Below are positions 23,261 through 35,149 of a stretch of DNA of 64,000 nucleotides, piece by piece. The stretch comes from Hyposmocoma kahamanoa (Eukaryota > Arthropoda > Insecta > Lepidoptera > Cosmopterigidae): contig NW_020654684.1 in assembly GCF_003589595.1 (NCBI RefSeq), forward strand, positions 3,495,793 through 3,559,792, given 5' to 3'. The notes beneath the pieces are model-generated. The model searched no databases and was not told where the DNA came from. It was given only the letters and a program-made list of their open reading frames with translations. Positions within the stretch are counted from its first letter, which is position 1, and each line of letters starts with the position of its first letter. The position numbers were made by a program, and so were the translations under genes.

Positions 23261-23410
23261 ACTGCTAGTAAATATCTGACACATACTTAAGTATAGCATC
23301 TCTGTTGGCTATATACACAACTTATAATACACAGTCTATTTTCAGTAATACCAATGAAGAGACATCAGATTAATGGATCTGCTCATAACTTGATAAAATT
23401 TGTGTTACTA

Positions 23411-24031
23411 CATAGAGCGCACTGTAAGTTTCCGGAACTGACCACTTAAATAAACAATATTTAAAAAGTAATTACAAAATTTGAAAATGGGACTCTTTGG
23501 CTGTAGAATACAGTTTGTTTCATCTGACTGTTACTTATTTTTACATTGTGGCGTCATTTTAGAAATTGGTTGTCTACATCACTATGGATTTAACTAGTGA
23601 AAATTTTCGTAGTAGGATTTTCTACGACTTTAAATGGAATTGAGCAGCTCAGCGGAGCTTTGCTCGGCTTCAAACTGTTTTTGGCGATGAAGCACCATGC
23701 AACGCCTTTTTACAGCTGGTTTGTAGAATTCAAACGCGGTCGTGTGAAATTCAGTGACGAATTTCGTGATGGTCGCCCGTCCAATGCTGTGAATAACAAA
23801 AACATCGATGCTGTGCGCCGTATAATCAAAGGAGACAGGCATGTGACATACCATGTGATTCGGGCATCTTTAGGCATAGGCATGAGTCAAATACAATCAA
23901 TACTACACAAACATATGGGTGTAAAAAAGCTGTGCTCTCGGTGGATCCCACACAATTTGACTGAGGCCCAAAAAACGAATCGCGTCACTTGGTGATTGCA
24001 CCAAGTGACGTAAATTTATAGTGCGCCTCAC
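23411..24031 (+). pseudogene. Internally deleted mariner transposon (N-terminal transposase half)
   Basis: The left end CATAGAGCGCACTGTAAG follows a TA and matches the inverted end of the full-length copy at 41913. The right end is TATAGTGCGCCTCAC. A start like that of the full copy at 23585 (MDLTSENFRSR) stops at a TGA within 20 codons. The frame then continues out of register to 23995 as a mariner N-terminal domain with two helix-turn-helix units (WFVEFKRGRV, FRDGRPSNAV, RHVTYHVIRASLGIGMSQIQ, HNLTEAQK). The catalytic DDD core is entirely missing. At 24001 the sequence jumps to the right terminus through a 12-bp inverted duplication. The element is dead, though its termini might still be recognised by an active transposase. 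Confidence 0.85.
23983..24010. repeat. 12-bp perfect inverted repeat at the mariner deletion junction
   Basis: CGTCACTTGGTG (23983-23994) and CACCAAGTGACG (23999-24010) are perfect complements with a four-base spacer. The left arm is normal mariner coding sequence (codons for V-T-W). The right arm is an inverted copy sitting exactly where the deletion joins the 3' end. Confidence 0.85.
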
Positions 24032-24033
24032 TA

Positions 24034-24889
24034 CGCAAAAGGACAAAGGTTAAGAAAGAGTTCCCTATAGTAGAATGGGCAACATCATTACCGAGTGACA
24101 GAGGATTAACAAGTTTATGTGAGGAATTCATTAGAAGCATAAACAACCACATTTCACAAATATACCATTCAAGTACTTGGAGAAAAGCTTCATACAATAG
24201 ACCTTAAATCCGCCCAGACTTATACACGTCAGTCATCACGATTATTACAGCTAAGATTGGATTAAAACAAACTCCAACATCCGAAACAATTCCTTAATAT
24301 GATTCAGCATTCTCGGTGGACATTAAGAAACATCTTTTCTGTACACAACAGAAGAAAGCATAAATGATGAAAATATAATAAATTAAACAGGGTTTAAGAA
24401 TGCACTGTGCTTTCGATGTTTATCATGAAAAAGAATCGAAACACGCACTAAAACTAAATATAAACTCAATTTTCTCACTTGCCCAACGAAAACATCTTAG
24501 CGTAAACGAGGAAAGTTTCTTATCGATGCATTCTGTATTTCTTTGATGTGAGTGTAAAAATACTGTAAAAAGTCTTACACAATTATTTTTTTTATGTAGC
24601 TTACATCGTCTGGTATTTCTGAGACCGACTTTCACACTTCTGATAGGTGTTCACGATACTATTTGAAGAGCCCGACTCATCAAACCCTATGTCACACCCT
24701 GGACTCTTCACACAATGGTAGAAAGTTATTTACCTACTACTACTACTACATACAGCAAAGCACTATCTGCATATGCGCAAATATGTGCGTAAAGTGGTAG
24801 GGTTACCCGTCACATTCTCGTCCTATCGTGCAGTCGTATCACAGAATAAAGCTATTGAAAATCTGGTTTAACCTAGTCTGGTAGTAGGC
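24034..24889. other. Stretch with no recognised gene
   Basis: AT-rich, chance frames only. Confidence 0.5.
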
Positions 24890-24945
24890 GCGGTACAGGG
24901 TTTCCTTAGTGCAGGGCTATGAGTGTGTGCGCGTTAAAAAAATAA
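24890..24945 (+). repeat. S1 SINE, 3' end fragment
   Basis: TACAGGGTTTCCTTAGTGC, GGGCTATG and GTGTGTGCGCGTT match the last 45 bp of the S1 family before its tail. The rest of the element is absent. Confidence 0.65.
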
Positions 24946-25325
24946 TAATTAAAACAAACTAGTGAAGTAATTTCACAAAAAATAAATAATTGTCATTATA
25001 GCATAACATCGTAATATTCATTACAAACAATAATACAATGTATAAATTGATATTAACTGTCTGTCCATATCAAATATTAAAACGCACAAAATTGTAGTAT
25101 GAAAAATGCATCCTAATACAATAAGAAATATTTCAACAATCTGTTAAATAACAATGCTAACTATTTTGTAAAATACAAATCTTTTAATAAGAGAACTTTA
25201 CTCCTTGTAAACCTCCCAGAAACTTTAGTTACCTTTGTAAAAGCTTTGGATGAACATTTTAAAATAAAATAATAACATAACATAGTGAACATTTTAGACT
25301 ATCTTTCCAAAAATAAATCTTCGCG
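24946..25325. other. AT-rich stretch, nothing recognised
   Basis: Only short frames. Confidence 0.5.
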
Positions 25326-26278
25326 CGCTTTTACAAATGTCTAGCGTTCGGGAATAGGAAGTGAGACAGAGAGATGCGTAGGCTGGCGTAGGTCCATGGT
25401 CGGACCTCCGAGGAGATCATGACGTGGAGAAGATCCGCCCAACAGAGAGTGCTGGCGCAATGGCGAAGTCGGTGGAGGAGCCGAGCGCGGGCGAGCGGAC
25501 TGTGGCGGCTGTTCGTCCAGTCCTCAAGGAACGGGTGAGCGGGCGGCACGGTTCGCTCACTTACCGGTTGGTGCAGATTCTGTCGGGGCATGGTAGCTTC
25601 GGCAGGTATCAGTGCGACATAGTCGGTAGAGAGCCACTGCCGGCATGTCACCACTGCACTTGCAGTGAATACACTGACCACACGCTCGCAGAGTGACAAA
25701 CGTGGGCGCAACAACGCGCTTCCCTTGCTGTAATAGTGGGAAATGACTTCACTCTGCCGGCCGTGGTCAAGACCATGGTCGCCAACGTGGTGTCAAGGAA
25801 GGCGATGGCCTCATTCTAAGAGGAAGTGATGGCACAGAAGGAGGCCGCAGAGCGTAGTCGAGAGGGCGATCCAATTTCGGCTCCGATCCGCAGGAGAACG
25901 AGACGAAGAAGGCGGGCTTAAATGCCCACCTGCTTCCACCCCCGTAGGTGTCCTCGGGCGTCAGGATTGGGGAATACTGCCGCTCGGACATAAGGGGCGA
26001 CGGTAGTGGGCTGCCAAGTGTTCCAGTCAGTCCCCTGCGATTAGGAGAGCAGGGTGAACTACTTCCACCCTGGACTCTGGGAGGGTCCGTACAAACGGAC
26101 GGCACCCGTGGGCTCGCGGAAGAATGCGGAAGTGTCCCCGCGTTCCTGCCACAAGGTGCGTGGAGGAACACCCCCCGGAGTTTTAGAGGAAAGCCTATCT
26201 TTAAAGTGGAGAGTCCCACATAACCCCGCGCCTCCCCCGGGCGGGGGTATGCGTAACGCATTTCCCGGGTTAAAAAAA
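25326..26278 (+). pseudogene. R1-like non-LTR retrotransposon, 3' end (copy 1)
   Basis: A GC-rich island in AT-rich DNA. The frame from about 25424 to 25921 encodes the C-terminus of an R1-type ORF2: LVQILSGHGSFGRYQ, the zinc-knuckle-like CHHCTCSEYTDHTLAE and then arginine-rich RRTRRRRRA. A TGA replaces the expected final Cys codon of the knuckle (25694-25696), and a TAA interrupts at about 25817. A GC-rich 3' UTR follows and ends in eight A residues near 26271-26278. It is 5'-truncated. The family resembles the copy at 40304-41339. R1 elements proper insert in 28S rDNA, but this copy does not, so it is R1-like rather than a canonical R1. Confidence 0.8.
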
Positions 26279-26412
26279 AGATCCGTGATCGAAGCGGCAA
26301 CAGAGCGAAAATTCTAACGCAAATCTGTTATTTACAATTCTATTAAAAGAATCCTGATAAGAGAATATTCATATTCAATTATTCATTGCGCAATATTACG
26401 AATATAATTTTA

Positions 26413-26640
26413 ACTGCCTCAGTGGCCGAACGGTTACCATGCCGGACTGCCACGCAGAGGTCCCAGGTTCGATTCCCGGGTCGGGAGAAATGTTTGTATG
26501 GCTTACATTTATTTCTCTCGTGAGTTTGGGTGTAATTTGTGGTTGTCTATGTGTGTGTCCATGGCACCCGCGACACAGGGTTTCCCTAGTGCGGGGCTAT
26601 GTTGAGTGTGTGCGTTATTTATTTATTTATTATTATTTAT
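26413..26640 (+). mobile_element. S1 tRNA-derived SINE, full length
   Basis: Best-preserved S1 copy. A box TGGCCGAACGG (26423-26433) and B box GGTTCGATTCC (26466-26476) are both perfect. The body has TTTATTTCTCTCGTGAG, GGGTGTAATTTGTGG, CGCGACACAGGG and GTGCGGGGCTATG. The tail is (TTTA/TTA)n. TATAATTT occurs just before (26403-26410) and at the tail end (26638-26645) and may be the target duplication, though such an AT-rich word is weak proof. Transcription would be by polymerase III from the internal promoter. Confidence 0.88.
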
Positions 26641-26649
26641 AATTTGAAA

Positions 26650-27073
26650 TAGTTATTATTATATTGATATAATAAATCTGTATTATATATATTATATACT
26701 CTGCACTAAATCAGAGAAGAAAACAAATTACTGAATGACACTCATACATAAGTTCTTTTTTCTTACCTCGTTTAGTCTTTCGGTAAACCAAAGTAACTTC
26801 TCTCTTAATCCCGTTTAGATGACTATAAACAGCTGTACACAGTACAATTTACGACCATTATAAATAGTAACGTACAGTTATGTTATTATATTAGCATACA
26901 AGTTTCGTATTGAATAAATGAAAACTATGTTCAAATATCAAAGCTGTCTTAGCGCGAAAACGGCGCGCCAGCAGCCTTGTTGCCGTTCCGTCAATGTGAC
27001 CGTCAATTTGCGAGGCGTGGTGCGGTATCTAAAGCTAGGGAGGATCGGAGTGTCCATTCTCGGTACTTTTTTG
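26650..27073. other. Stretch with no recognised gene
   Basis: AT-rich. The donor-like CTTACCTCG at 26764 on the minus strand lacks an upstream pyrimidine tract. Confidence 0.45.
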
Positions 27074-27329
27074 TTCTGCCACCAAGCAGTAACGTGAGCA
27101 TATTGCGTTACGGTTTTGAGGTAAGGCGCTGGTGAAATTACAGGCACATGGGACTTGTCAGCTGATGTTGAGACATGAGGGGTGAAGGACGCAGTGGTAG
27201 TGCCCCTCAGATCTTTGCGAATTGAAGCTCTGACTGGCACTGCAACTTTTATGGGCAGGTGTGTCGCTTACCACTAGGCCCACGACTTGTTTATCAACTG
27301 TGTCCCGTCACATGGTGCCATAAAAAAGA
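27074..27329 (+). repeat. RA interspersed repeat, copy 5
   Basis: Plus-strand copy, from CTGCCACCAAGCAGTAACG through GAAATTACAGGCACATGGG and AGATCTTTGCGA to a diverged 3' end GTGTCCCGTCACATGG and a short A-rich tail. The 5' hairpin is missing. Confidence 0.75.
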
Positions 27330-28867
27330 AACTCACACACTTCTTTATTCTTACTTATTTGCGACAGAACGGCATTTAACATTTTTATTTAAAGTAATCT
27401 TTTGCCACAAAAAACAATGGCAAAGGCATTCGCACGAAATGATTAAACCTCACTCACACGATTTAGTTTTTTTTTTATTTATTTTTTTCTATAAAAGAAC
27501 AATTCTTTTTTTATACTTTGTGCGGATTGAGGATCCATTAGAAATAATTTGGACTCTTCAATGGAGCTTCAATTAAGGAGGACAAACAAATCGAATGACG
27601 GTAACGAATCAATTACTGGCTGCCATTTCGAGAAAGATGCCGAACATGTCTTTGTGGGACGCGATTTATTAGACGATAGATACGAGAAAATTCTCGAACA
27701 AGGTGTTCGCAAAAAACAACTATAGAAATTTTGTTATACCCGTCCCCTTACGCGCGATAAAAATAAACAGAAACATACTTAAAACATAAACCCATCCCAC
27801 TACCAAAACCACAAGAATTTAGGTTCAAATAGTTGATCATCTTCACCCGAGACTAAAGCTTCAGGATTGCAGAAAGGTCAAACAAAAGGTCAAAGATCAA
27901 ACACCGATCCAAGGTAACGCCGAAATATTAAAGACTGAAGTTGTGCAATAATTGTTAAAATTATAATGATTATTATTAATAACAGCATTATTAAAATTTA
28001 ATATCTGAGCTCAATGTGACAATCGTCTTCTGTTTTAATACAAGCTAAATTAAGTTGATATTATCTCGCATTATCACATGTGCTCTTAACCCTTACTACG
28101 AGAACATGGTCATTACTTTCTCGTGTTTAGAATTGTGAGACATTGGAAAAACTAAAGTGATACATGAGGGGGAAATGTTTATTTGATTGAGGTAAACTCA
28201 GAATCCCAGTTTCCTAGAAAAGCGATAAACTCTGTTTTAATATAAAGTTTATACCTCATTTTAATATAAATAATAGTTTTATTTATAAAGTTATATCCAA
28301 CTGAGTCGCGGCTCATCCCTAGGATATTAGTGTCCTTTGACTTCCTGGAGTAATCAAAGTGGGGTAAAAACTCTACACCCTCTTAATAAGGAATAAGAGA
28401 AGCGCGCCCAGCAATGGGATGTATGTAGGTGACGATGATGAAAAGTAAATTGGAGCTAAAGACTAAATCTCCATTTTCATTAAGTCTCCAGCAGGATTCA
28501 TCAAAATACTATTCGACTTTATAGCAAGAATAATCGGTATATAAAGTCAGACGTTTCATGTACGTTTTCTTTTAAAGTTATAACTGTACACTTTTTTTCG
28601 GAAACTAATGGTAGGTGTGAGAGATGAAATGAAAGCAGCGTGTTAAATCTCCGTCATTAATTCGGAGCTCGTAAGTCGAACCGCCAGCCTGTCTGTTATA
28701 TTAACTAGCTCTCGTTTAATTCATACGCTCGCGTCACGCATGGCGACCTGGCACTTTTCATTACTTCAGGGTGGGATTAATATGTTGTTCGTCAAGCTTG
28801 TCTCTCAATGGAATTGTCATATTAAAAAATCTCCATTTGCTAGGTTGCTATTCGAATACTTATCCAA
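27330..28867. other. 1.5-kb stretch with no recognised gene
   Basis: AT-rich with long T and A runs near 27465-27505. No element recognised. Confidence 0.5.
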
Positions 28868-28955
28868 TTACCAGCAACTGCTATGGACAGGCGTGTCAAT
28901 TACCACCAGGCGCACGGCTTGTTTGTCCCGTCACTTTGAATTACAAAAAAAAATC
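28868..28955 (+). repeat. RA interspersed repeat, copy 6 (3' fragment)
   Basis: CTATGGACAGGCGTGTCAAT, TACCACCAGGCGCACGGC and GTCCCGTCACTT, then a run of nine A. Only the last 80 bp of the family are present. Confidence 0.75.
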
Positions 28956-29340
28956 ATTATCTCTGGAACAATCATTAACCGCTTAATTACGTTTTACCGA
29001 AAATAAATGCATCAAGACGACGTCAGCTAATTAAAGTAATTCACCTGAAAATTCTTTCTATCACGTAAAGTTTATCAAAGCTTTTTTACCATAAACTGAG
29101 TGACGAATCAAATCGATAGTCAATCGTAATGGACGAACCGTGTCTTCAAATCCCGTCGATAGTTCCTATCCCGCTATTATCCCGATAATCCCGTAATGGA
29201 GCTCGGGATTCGGCCAATTCTGATAACTGTGTGGCCATAACATTAGACAGCAAACCATGGAAAATAAAAATGTGCAGCCTACTCGAATTCTTATTTCAAA
29301 CTACAAAAATGCTGTAAGCAGTCGTACAGACATCGAATTG
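28956..29340. other. Stretch with no recognised gene
   Basis: Contains several ATCCCG repeats at about 29152-29205, with no assigned role. Confidence 0.45.
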
Positions 29341-29519
29341 AACTGCATCCATGTCCGAACGGTTCCCATACTGGTCTGCCACGCAGAGGTCCCGGGCCGG
29401 GAGAAATATTTGCATGACTTACATTTATTTCTCTCGTGAGTTTGGGTGCAATTTGTGAGTGATGTGTGTGTCCATGGCACCCGCGACACAGGGTTTCCTT
29501 AGTGCTTATTATTATTATC
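29341..29519 (+). mobile_element. S1 tRNA-derived SINE, B box deleted
   Basis: The A-box region is degenerate (TGTCCGAACGG). A deletion between CCC-rich repeats has removed the B box: GAGGTCCCGGGCCGGGAG instead of the longer sequence with GGTTCGATTCC. The body is conserved, and the tail is short (TTATTATTATTAT). Confidence 0.8.
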
Positions 29520-30170
29520 GACATCACATTAGAAACCAAACGCAAACACATTTTATTATAAAAAAAATAACGCTGCTACATTGAAAAGTGTAAAAGATAT
29601 ATTCCTGTTAGTTTTGCTTTGTTGTTTTGGGAATAAATTGTTACAGAACAAAATGCATAGTTTTTTTAACGCTGCGCATGCAAGAGTTTTTAGCTCATAA
29701 GTTTAAAATACAACAAAATGTTCATTCCCTGGCCTGAAACGTAAACCTTAAACCGCCTCTCGATTTCGTCTTTTTTATCTGCCGCTCGCTTCAGTTATCG
29801 GCCATTGTTCGAATAACAGAGTACGCCAATGCAAATGTAATTTACTTCAAATATATACCTATTCCGCTAATGGAAATTTACTTTCGCTTTGTTTTCACGA
29901 CGCATTTTCCAACTTCCAAGAAAACTTCGGAAAGTTTCCCAACACGCGCCGCTAAAACATAAAAAAAGTGTCGTAAAATGTTAATATGTCCCTGCTTTAT
30001 ACGACATTTGTATGTTTCCTTTGACGTCTTGCGTTATATTGCAAATTAATGTTTTGGAATTTTACGCATTTATATCGTAACAATTATAAACCGCCGTGCA
30101 ATACGATAATATTGTTAACGCGAGCAAACAAAATATTTGACTTTTCTAAAGATAAATCTCAGGTACTGTG
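29520..30170. other. Stretch with no recognised gene
   Basis: AT-rich, chance frames only. Confidence 0.5.
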
Positions 30171-30173
30171 AAG

Positions 30174-30245
30174 TAGGGCCCACATCCTGGAAATCTCGGT
30201 CTCGAAAATTTCGAGTATGGAAAATTTTTCGAGACTCGAGATTGA
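30174..30245. repeat. CTCGA-rich inverted repeats, possible hAT-type end
   Basis: GTCTCGAAAA (30199-30208) pairs with TTTTCGAGAC (30226-30235), and CTCGAAAATTTCGAG (30201-30215) is palindromic. The left edge AAGTAGGGCCCACATCC resembles 14066. No target duplication was seen. Confidence 0.35.
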
Positions 30246-31659
30246 CTCTTGATCTCGGCAATATTGACTAGAGAGAGATTGAAGAGACTTAAAATTTAAT
30301 TCATTTCATTACAAAGTATTAAAAATCCACTAAACCATCTTCTTATCTTTTATAAAAATAAAAAATAATTATTATAAATTTGAGTTAATAAAGAACTTAA
30401 TTAAAACATCATGTTTTGAATGCCTGAATGCATAGTGTATAAGTATGGAAACCTATTTAAACAGTCGCGAAAGTTTTATTTTTCCCGCGATTATCGAAAC
30501 CGAAGCGAAGTCATTAAATCAGATTTTTTAAAGATTTTAATAGTCACTATTAATACTGGTTCTTGATGAAGAAAAGACGTTCAATGCTTGTCATGTCTAT
30601 GCTCGTTCAATCGTAATCCTTAGTAATAAGAGAGAAAAGTCGCCACACTACCTCTACGTTGACAGTATTTAAATCTCTCTTAAAACGAACCTGATATAAA
30701 TAAAGTAACGTATATAGTAGTGTTAATAGAGACACGATCAACAAACTGTAACCACTTGCCTGACAAATCTCCTTGACGGAGTAGGCACAAGTGAGCCTCA
30801 ATCTCGAAGCAACCCTGCTGAACGCGTGTGGACACAAAGGAAAATGCAGAACATATTGTTAGCTATTGCATAACAATACATGAAGTTATTGAAAAGGAAT
30901 CGAATATAAAGGTGGAAATTCACTTGAAATTGCTAGATAATTCAGTAAGAGAATTTGAATTTATATATACTTGAAGATAATCGTATTCCCTAGCTTTACG
31001 TCGATGACGAAACTGACGCCGATTGTTTGAGGGAGAAATATATCGCCAGTCTTAAATCGGATGAAAAAAGTTATTTTCAGAAATCCATGAAAAATTAAAC
31101 AACAACGTATTCATTCAATAGAAAAAATATTCCGCATCCCACAAAATTAGAATACAAAATGTTTGAGGCAAGGAAAGGAAATGAAACTCGTCCTATTTTG
31201 TAAGTCTTTGAACAAGTCGTAACAAGTCGAAAAGTCTGCAACGACATTGACGTTTTTGGGCTTGATAAAAATTGCTTGAGAGTTGTTTGGACTACTTTCG
31301 GATTTTTACTATTTTCCCTGTGCTGGTGGATTGCTACGTTAATCAGAATACATAAATACTAAAATTTTAAATCTTGTACACTTCTTCGGTCTTTTACGAT
31401 TATCTCAGATAAAGTCTTGGTAGGAAATGGAATACACTTACTTAACGTGTATCTATCGATAATAATAAAAATTAATTAAATTCACTTAAGAAAAACCTAA
31501 ATAAATTTGGATAGGACCATATCAGACGAGAGCTGTACACATAGTTCCTTTCCCCATTAACTACCGCATGTGACATTTTTGTTGTAACCGAGTAAAACGT
31601 ACAAACTTACTCAGCTTTAAAAGCAAACATTGGCTGCTAGGATGTGTTTTGAAAGATGT
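30246..31659. other. Stretch with no recognised gene
   Basis: AT-rich, chance frames only. Confidence 0.5.
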
Positions 31660-31889
31660 ACTGACAGAAATTGATAAGGATATGTGAAGGTGGTTGGGCG
31701 CTTGGAGCAAATGAATGAAGTAGATTAACGAAAGAAATATATAGAGCTAATGTGGAAGGCATCATTGGAAGAGGATAGCGACGAAGAACATTCTCTGATC
31801 AAATTGAAGGTGTTCTTAAAGAGGCTGGAGTGCGTAGTGAGCAGAATAAGAGGAGATATACGAAAAGATTGATGAATGTAAGTGAATAA
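31660..31889 (+). pseudogene. Retrotransposon ORF2 C-terminal relic
   Basis: The frame 31722-31889 reads LTKEIYRANVEGIIGRG, a TAG, then RRRTFSDQIEGVLKEAGVRS and KRRYTKRLMNVSE with a natural stop. It matches the C-terminal tail that follows the reverse transcriptase in a common group of insect LINE ORF2 proteins, which usually starts with a W-x-GH-VERM motif. A frameshifted trace of that motif lies at about 31690-31715. The RT itself is absent. It lies about 100 bp before the Penelope-like relic, an unrelated element. Confidence 0.65.
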
Positions 31890-31974
31890 AGACAGGAGTA
31901 TCAGGATATTGCTAAGTGGTACTACTGTTCAAATGCCAAACAGAAAATTATCACTAATTACAGGTTTATTATTA

Positions 31975-32835
31975 TATTAACGTTTCGTCCAAGCGTCTAA
32001 CCAAAAAGGCTTTATGGTTTTGCCGAAGGTCTATAAAACCAACGTACCATTGCGACCTATAGCGAGTTAAATAGACTCACCCACATACGAATTGGCGAAT
32101 TATGTGTCACGTACACAAAAACCTTTGGAGCAGGACGACCTCGTTTGTGATACGTCACTGAAATGACCCCTGGAGTACTTTTCAGGGGTTTCATTGTGAT
32201 CCCAAAAAGTACCACATCATGGTTCATGAGAATAGGACAGTGGTTAGTTATGACGTTGAGTCTTCTTTCATAAACTTACCAATAAAGGAATGTGTTGATA
32301 TAACCAAGGTGAAACTACAAGAAAACTGATGGAAATTGCTAAGTTACTTGAGCATTGTTTAAACACGAATCACTTCCTATACAATTGCCAGTTGATAGTG
32401 TAGCCATGGGCAGTGCCGTTGGTCCCATTGTTGGATGGAAGACTTTGAACACGCTGCCATTCTGACAGCACCATCAACAAAAAAATTATGGACGAGGTAT
32501 ATAGACAGCAGCATATACGTATCTATAACAAAATTAATTTCAGTTGTGAAATAAAAAAACGCACGCTTGCATTTTTGGATGTTCGACAAACGGTTCAATT
32601 GATCATTTTGCCAACATATTCAGACAAATATTTGCACGCCACCTCTCATCATCAACCAAAACAGCTGTATTCGGTCTTCAGGTCTTAACAAACAGATCTT
32701 ACGATCTTTGTGATGCATAACATCTGACACAAGAACGGAGCACGTAAAGACAGGTTTGTGACATGATGAATATGGTGTAAAGACTATACCCACAACGAAG
32801 AAGCAAATGGAAGTGCTAAGGCTCAATTTACATTG
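31975..32835 (+). pseudogene. Penelope-like element reverse transcriptase relic
   Basis: Several pieces in shifted frames match the Penelope-like RT in order: MVLPKVYKTNVPLRPIAS and IDSPTYELANYVSRT (about 32012-32115), LEHCLNTNHFLYN, SVAMGSAVGPIV (about 32398-32433), TAPSTKKLWTRYI, and LAFLDV, then YSDKYLHATSHHQPKQLYSV (about 32618-32680). These elements encode a telomerase-related RT, usually with a GIY-YIG endonuclease at the C-terminus. No endonuclease was recognised here. The many stops and frameshifts show old decay. A TTAACGTTTCGTCC segment at 31978, the complement of a GGACGAAACG core, sits at the start. Confidence 0.8.
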
Positions 32836-34620
32836 CTGCGGTACCGAATGGAACGAAAGCGCCAAATTCGCCTAGCTGCGCGAGGTCTGCGCGGTCGCGA
32901 CAATACTGTGTAAATGGGTGCAGAGATGAATAAAAACAGCGTTCTCTTATTTGCAGTCTTAAGTGAAATTAAGTACATTATATGGATTCGGCAAGCAGAT
33001 GTGCAAATTACTATTTGCATTGAATTTTATGTTTGGTCTTTGCATTTCAAATTAATGTAAATCAGTATTTGTAAATTCTATATGCTAATCTAACCCAACA
33101 TTACTGCGGTGCTCCAATACAGTCCATACAGCAATTGCCCAAGTCACAGATTACTTAATAGTTATCATCGTGCCCAAACATCTGCATTATGGACGATCTC
33201 AATGCACAGATAGGTTGCAACATACCAGCCTAAATCAATATAAGATACGATAAGAAGACGAAAAAGAATGAAGTCAGACGAAAAAATTCACCGCGTCGAA
33301 ACTGTTGCTAAGCACACCTGGCGCATAAACTTACACGAACCATTCCCTAACCGTTCGTAAACCACCATTATTTATGAAGAAAAAAAGCCAATCTTAACCA
33401 ATCCCGAACTCTGCACACATAGCACCCTCACCTTTATAAATCTGCCGCAGACCGAGGCTTGAAATTATGCCTGTATGGGCGAATTATGGCGTTTCTTTCC
33501 CTTTTAAATTGTTTTATGTTCATTCGTCTGAACAGCGGGTTCCACCCTTGTTTTTTAATTTGCAAAGCTTTTAGTCGTGGACTGTATTTGAAATAAATTG
33601 TAAAAAATCGTCGGGTGGGAATTAAAGATTTGTTACATAGGCTTGTAATTATAGAATCCCATTGCAATATGCTTGTGGCTGTGCTCGTAAAAGGGATTCG
33701 GATATGATTGTCGGCACAGTCTTTCGGAAATTAACTTATGATCAGGAAATTGGATCAACTAGGAAAAGTTTTATATATAAATGTATGTAGTTCAAGGAAG
33801 GCACAAAGATCCTTGAATTCAATAGCAAACTTTCTGGTCGAAACAGTTTCTATACCAAATGATAACATACTTACTATATAAACTCCCGGAACTTTCTACA
33901 TTCGAACACATTTAGTGACGAAATAAGTTCTTTTCATGTGCATGAAAGTTAGACGTCAAGTTCTACAAAAATCTTCTAAGCGGTTACTAGTCAGAAAATA
34001 AACACAATGGTAATAAAAATTATAACAATATTACAACGGAGATAGTAAAAGGGTGACATACAGACAGATATGACGATATTATAAGGGTTCCAAATTTGAA
34101 TAAAACGTCCTAATAAACTACATTTTCTGCATTACTGCTCATTTCGCATTGAGGTACCAGACCAGCTGAAAACTGCAAACTACAAACTAAAAATCATAAT
34201 GTAAATGGAAATAATCTGCTGACGTTAGTAATCCATTAAGCCAGAAGGATTTATCTTACTCTGTAAATCTTAGTACGTAATATCTACACAACACAGGATG
34301 CCATGCTTGAACTTCTATTTTGAAGAAAAATGAAAGAAAAAACATAAGAAATTCTTGAAATGTTAACAATAAGCATAATTCAAACAAGGATTTGCCCGTC
34401 ATACAAGGCCCTGAGGATAGAACTGACTTACCAGGGAAAGGTGCTTTCATTTACATGATGTTATTTTTGTTCGAATAAGCAAAGACAGAACATCGGGTTT
34501 CCACGGCCTTTCTATATTTGTACTTCTAATACGTCGTTGGGACTGTCCGTTATTAAGAAAATATCCCCAGGTGAGCATAGATTAAAAGTATCAACGTAAA
34601 AGGAAGACCGTCCCCGGAGA
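32836..34620. other. 1.8-kb stretch with no recognised gene
   Basis: AT-rich. A donor-like CTG|GTAAGT on the minus strand at 34431-34424 is not paired with an acceptor or a convincing exon. Confidence 0.5.
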
Positions 34621-34641
34621 GCGCTTAGAGGTCTTAAGGGC

Positions 34642-34710
34642 CTAAGTGAAGGGCTTTCTCAGCGAGGGCGCGCTAATTGGCCTCTCCATACACAGCTCAA
34701 AAGAAAGAGG
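34642..34710 (-). other. Short frame sharing a C-terminal peptide with the frame after ratchet point 2
   Basis: Minus-strand codons 34710-34642 read PLSFELCMERPISAPSLRK then PFT and a TAG stop. The end resembles PICRPLAREPFT-stop of the frame at 35350-35150, and the DNA shares a 14-bp block (AGCCCTTCACTTAG on minus) plus a GTCTTCCT block after the stop. A pyrimidine tract CCTCTTTCTTTTGAG precedes it, though GAG is a poor acceptor. It is either a duplicated exon or two copies of an unknown repeat. Confidence 0.3.
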
Positions 34711-35149
34711 TTAAGCCTTTTTTAACACATTAGTTAAACTAAATGCGGTGAATGGAATGCTTTTTTGTATGAGTTACAGTTATTTTTCAGATAGGTGAAA
34801 TTGCGAGTGAAGTGTTCATCTCACTAGGATATGTTTAACTATAAACACAACAAACAAAAAAATTTAAATTAAATTACTAATTAATTTGCCATATATGTCC
34901 CGGGCACCTGCGTTACTCCATACGATCTCAAATATTGCTCGGGTGGTCAACCTATATAGCAAGCGTGGTGACTGTTATGTTTGAAGATGCCTCTGAAGAT
35001 CAGTAAACTTTGTTTGCGATTAATACTTCCGTACTTCACTTTAATTGTGGTTCATATTAAACGATGGCTCCGATAACATTGGGGTGTGCGGTTGCCAGGC
35101 GGCACAGCCAGCAATCAATATGATATGAGGAGGAAGACAGGCTAAGCGG

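Noticed and set aside
26413..26640. A functional tRNA gene at the A/B-box unit
   Set aside because: The tRNA-like part is followed by a conserved non-tRNA body and tail, and the same unit recurs several times, so it is a SINE.
27074..27329. 100-codon minus frame over this segment as a gene
   Set aside because: It is translated RA repeat; similar frames appear wherever RA is well preserved.
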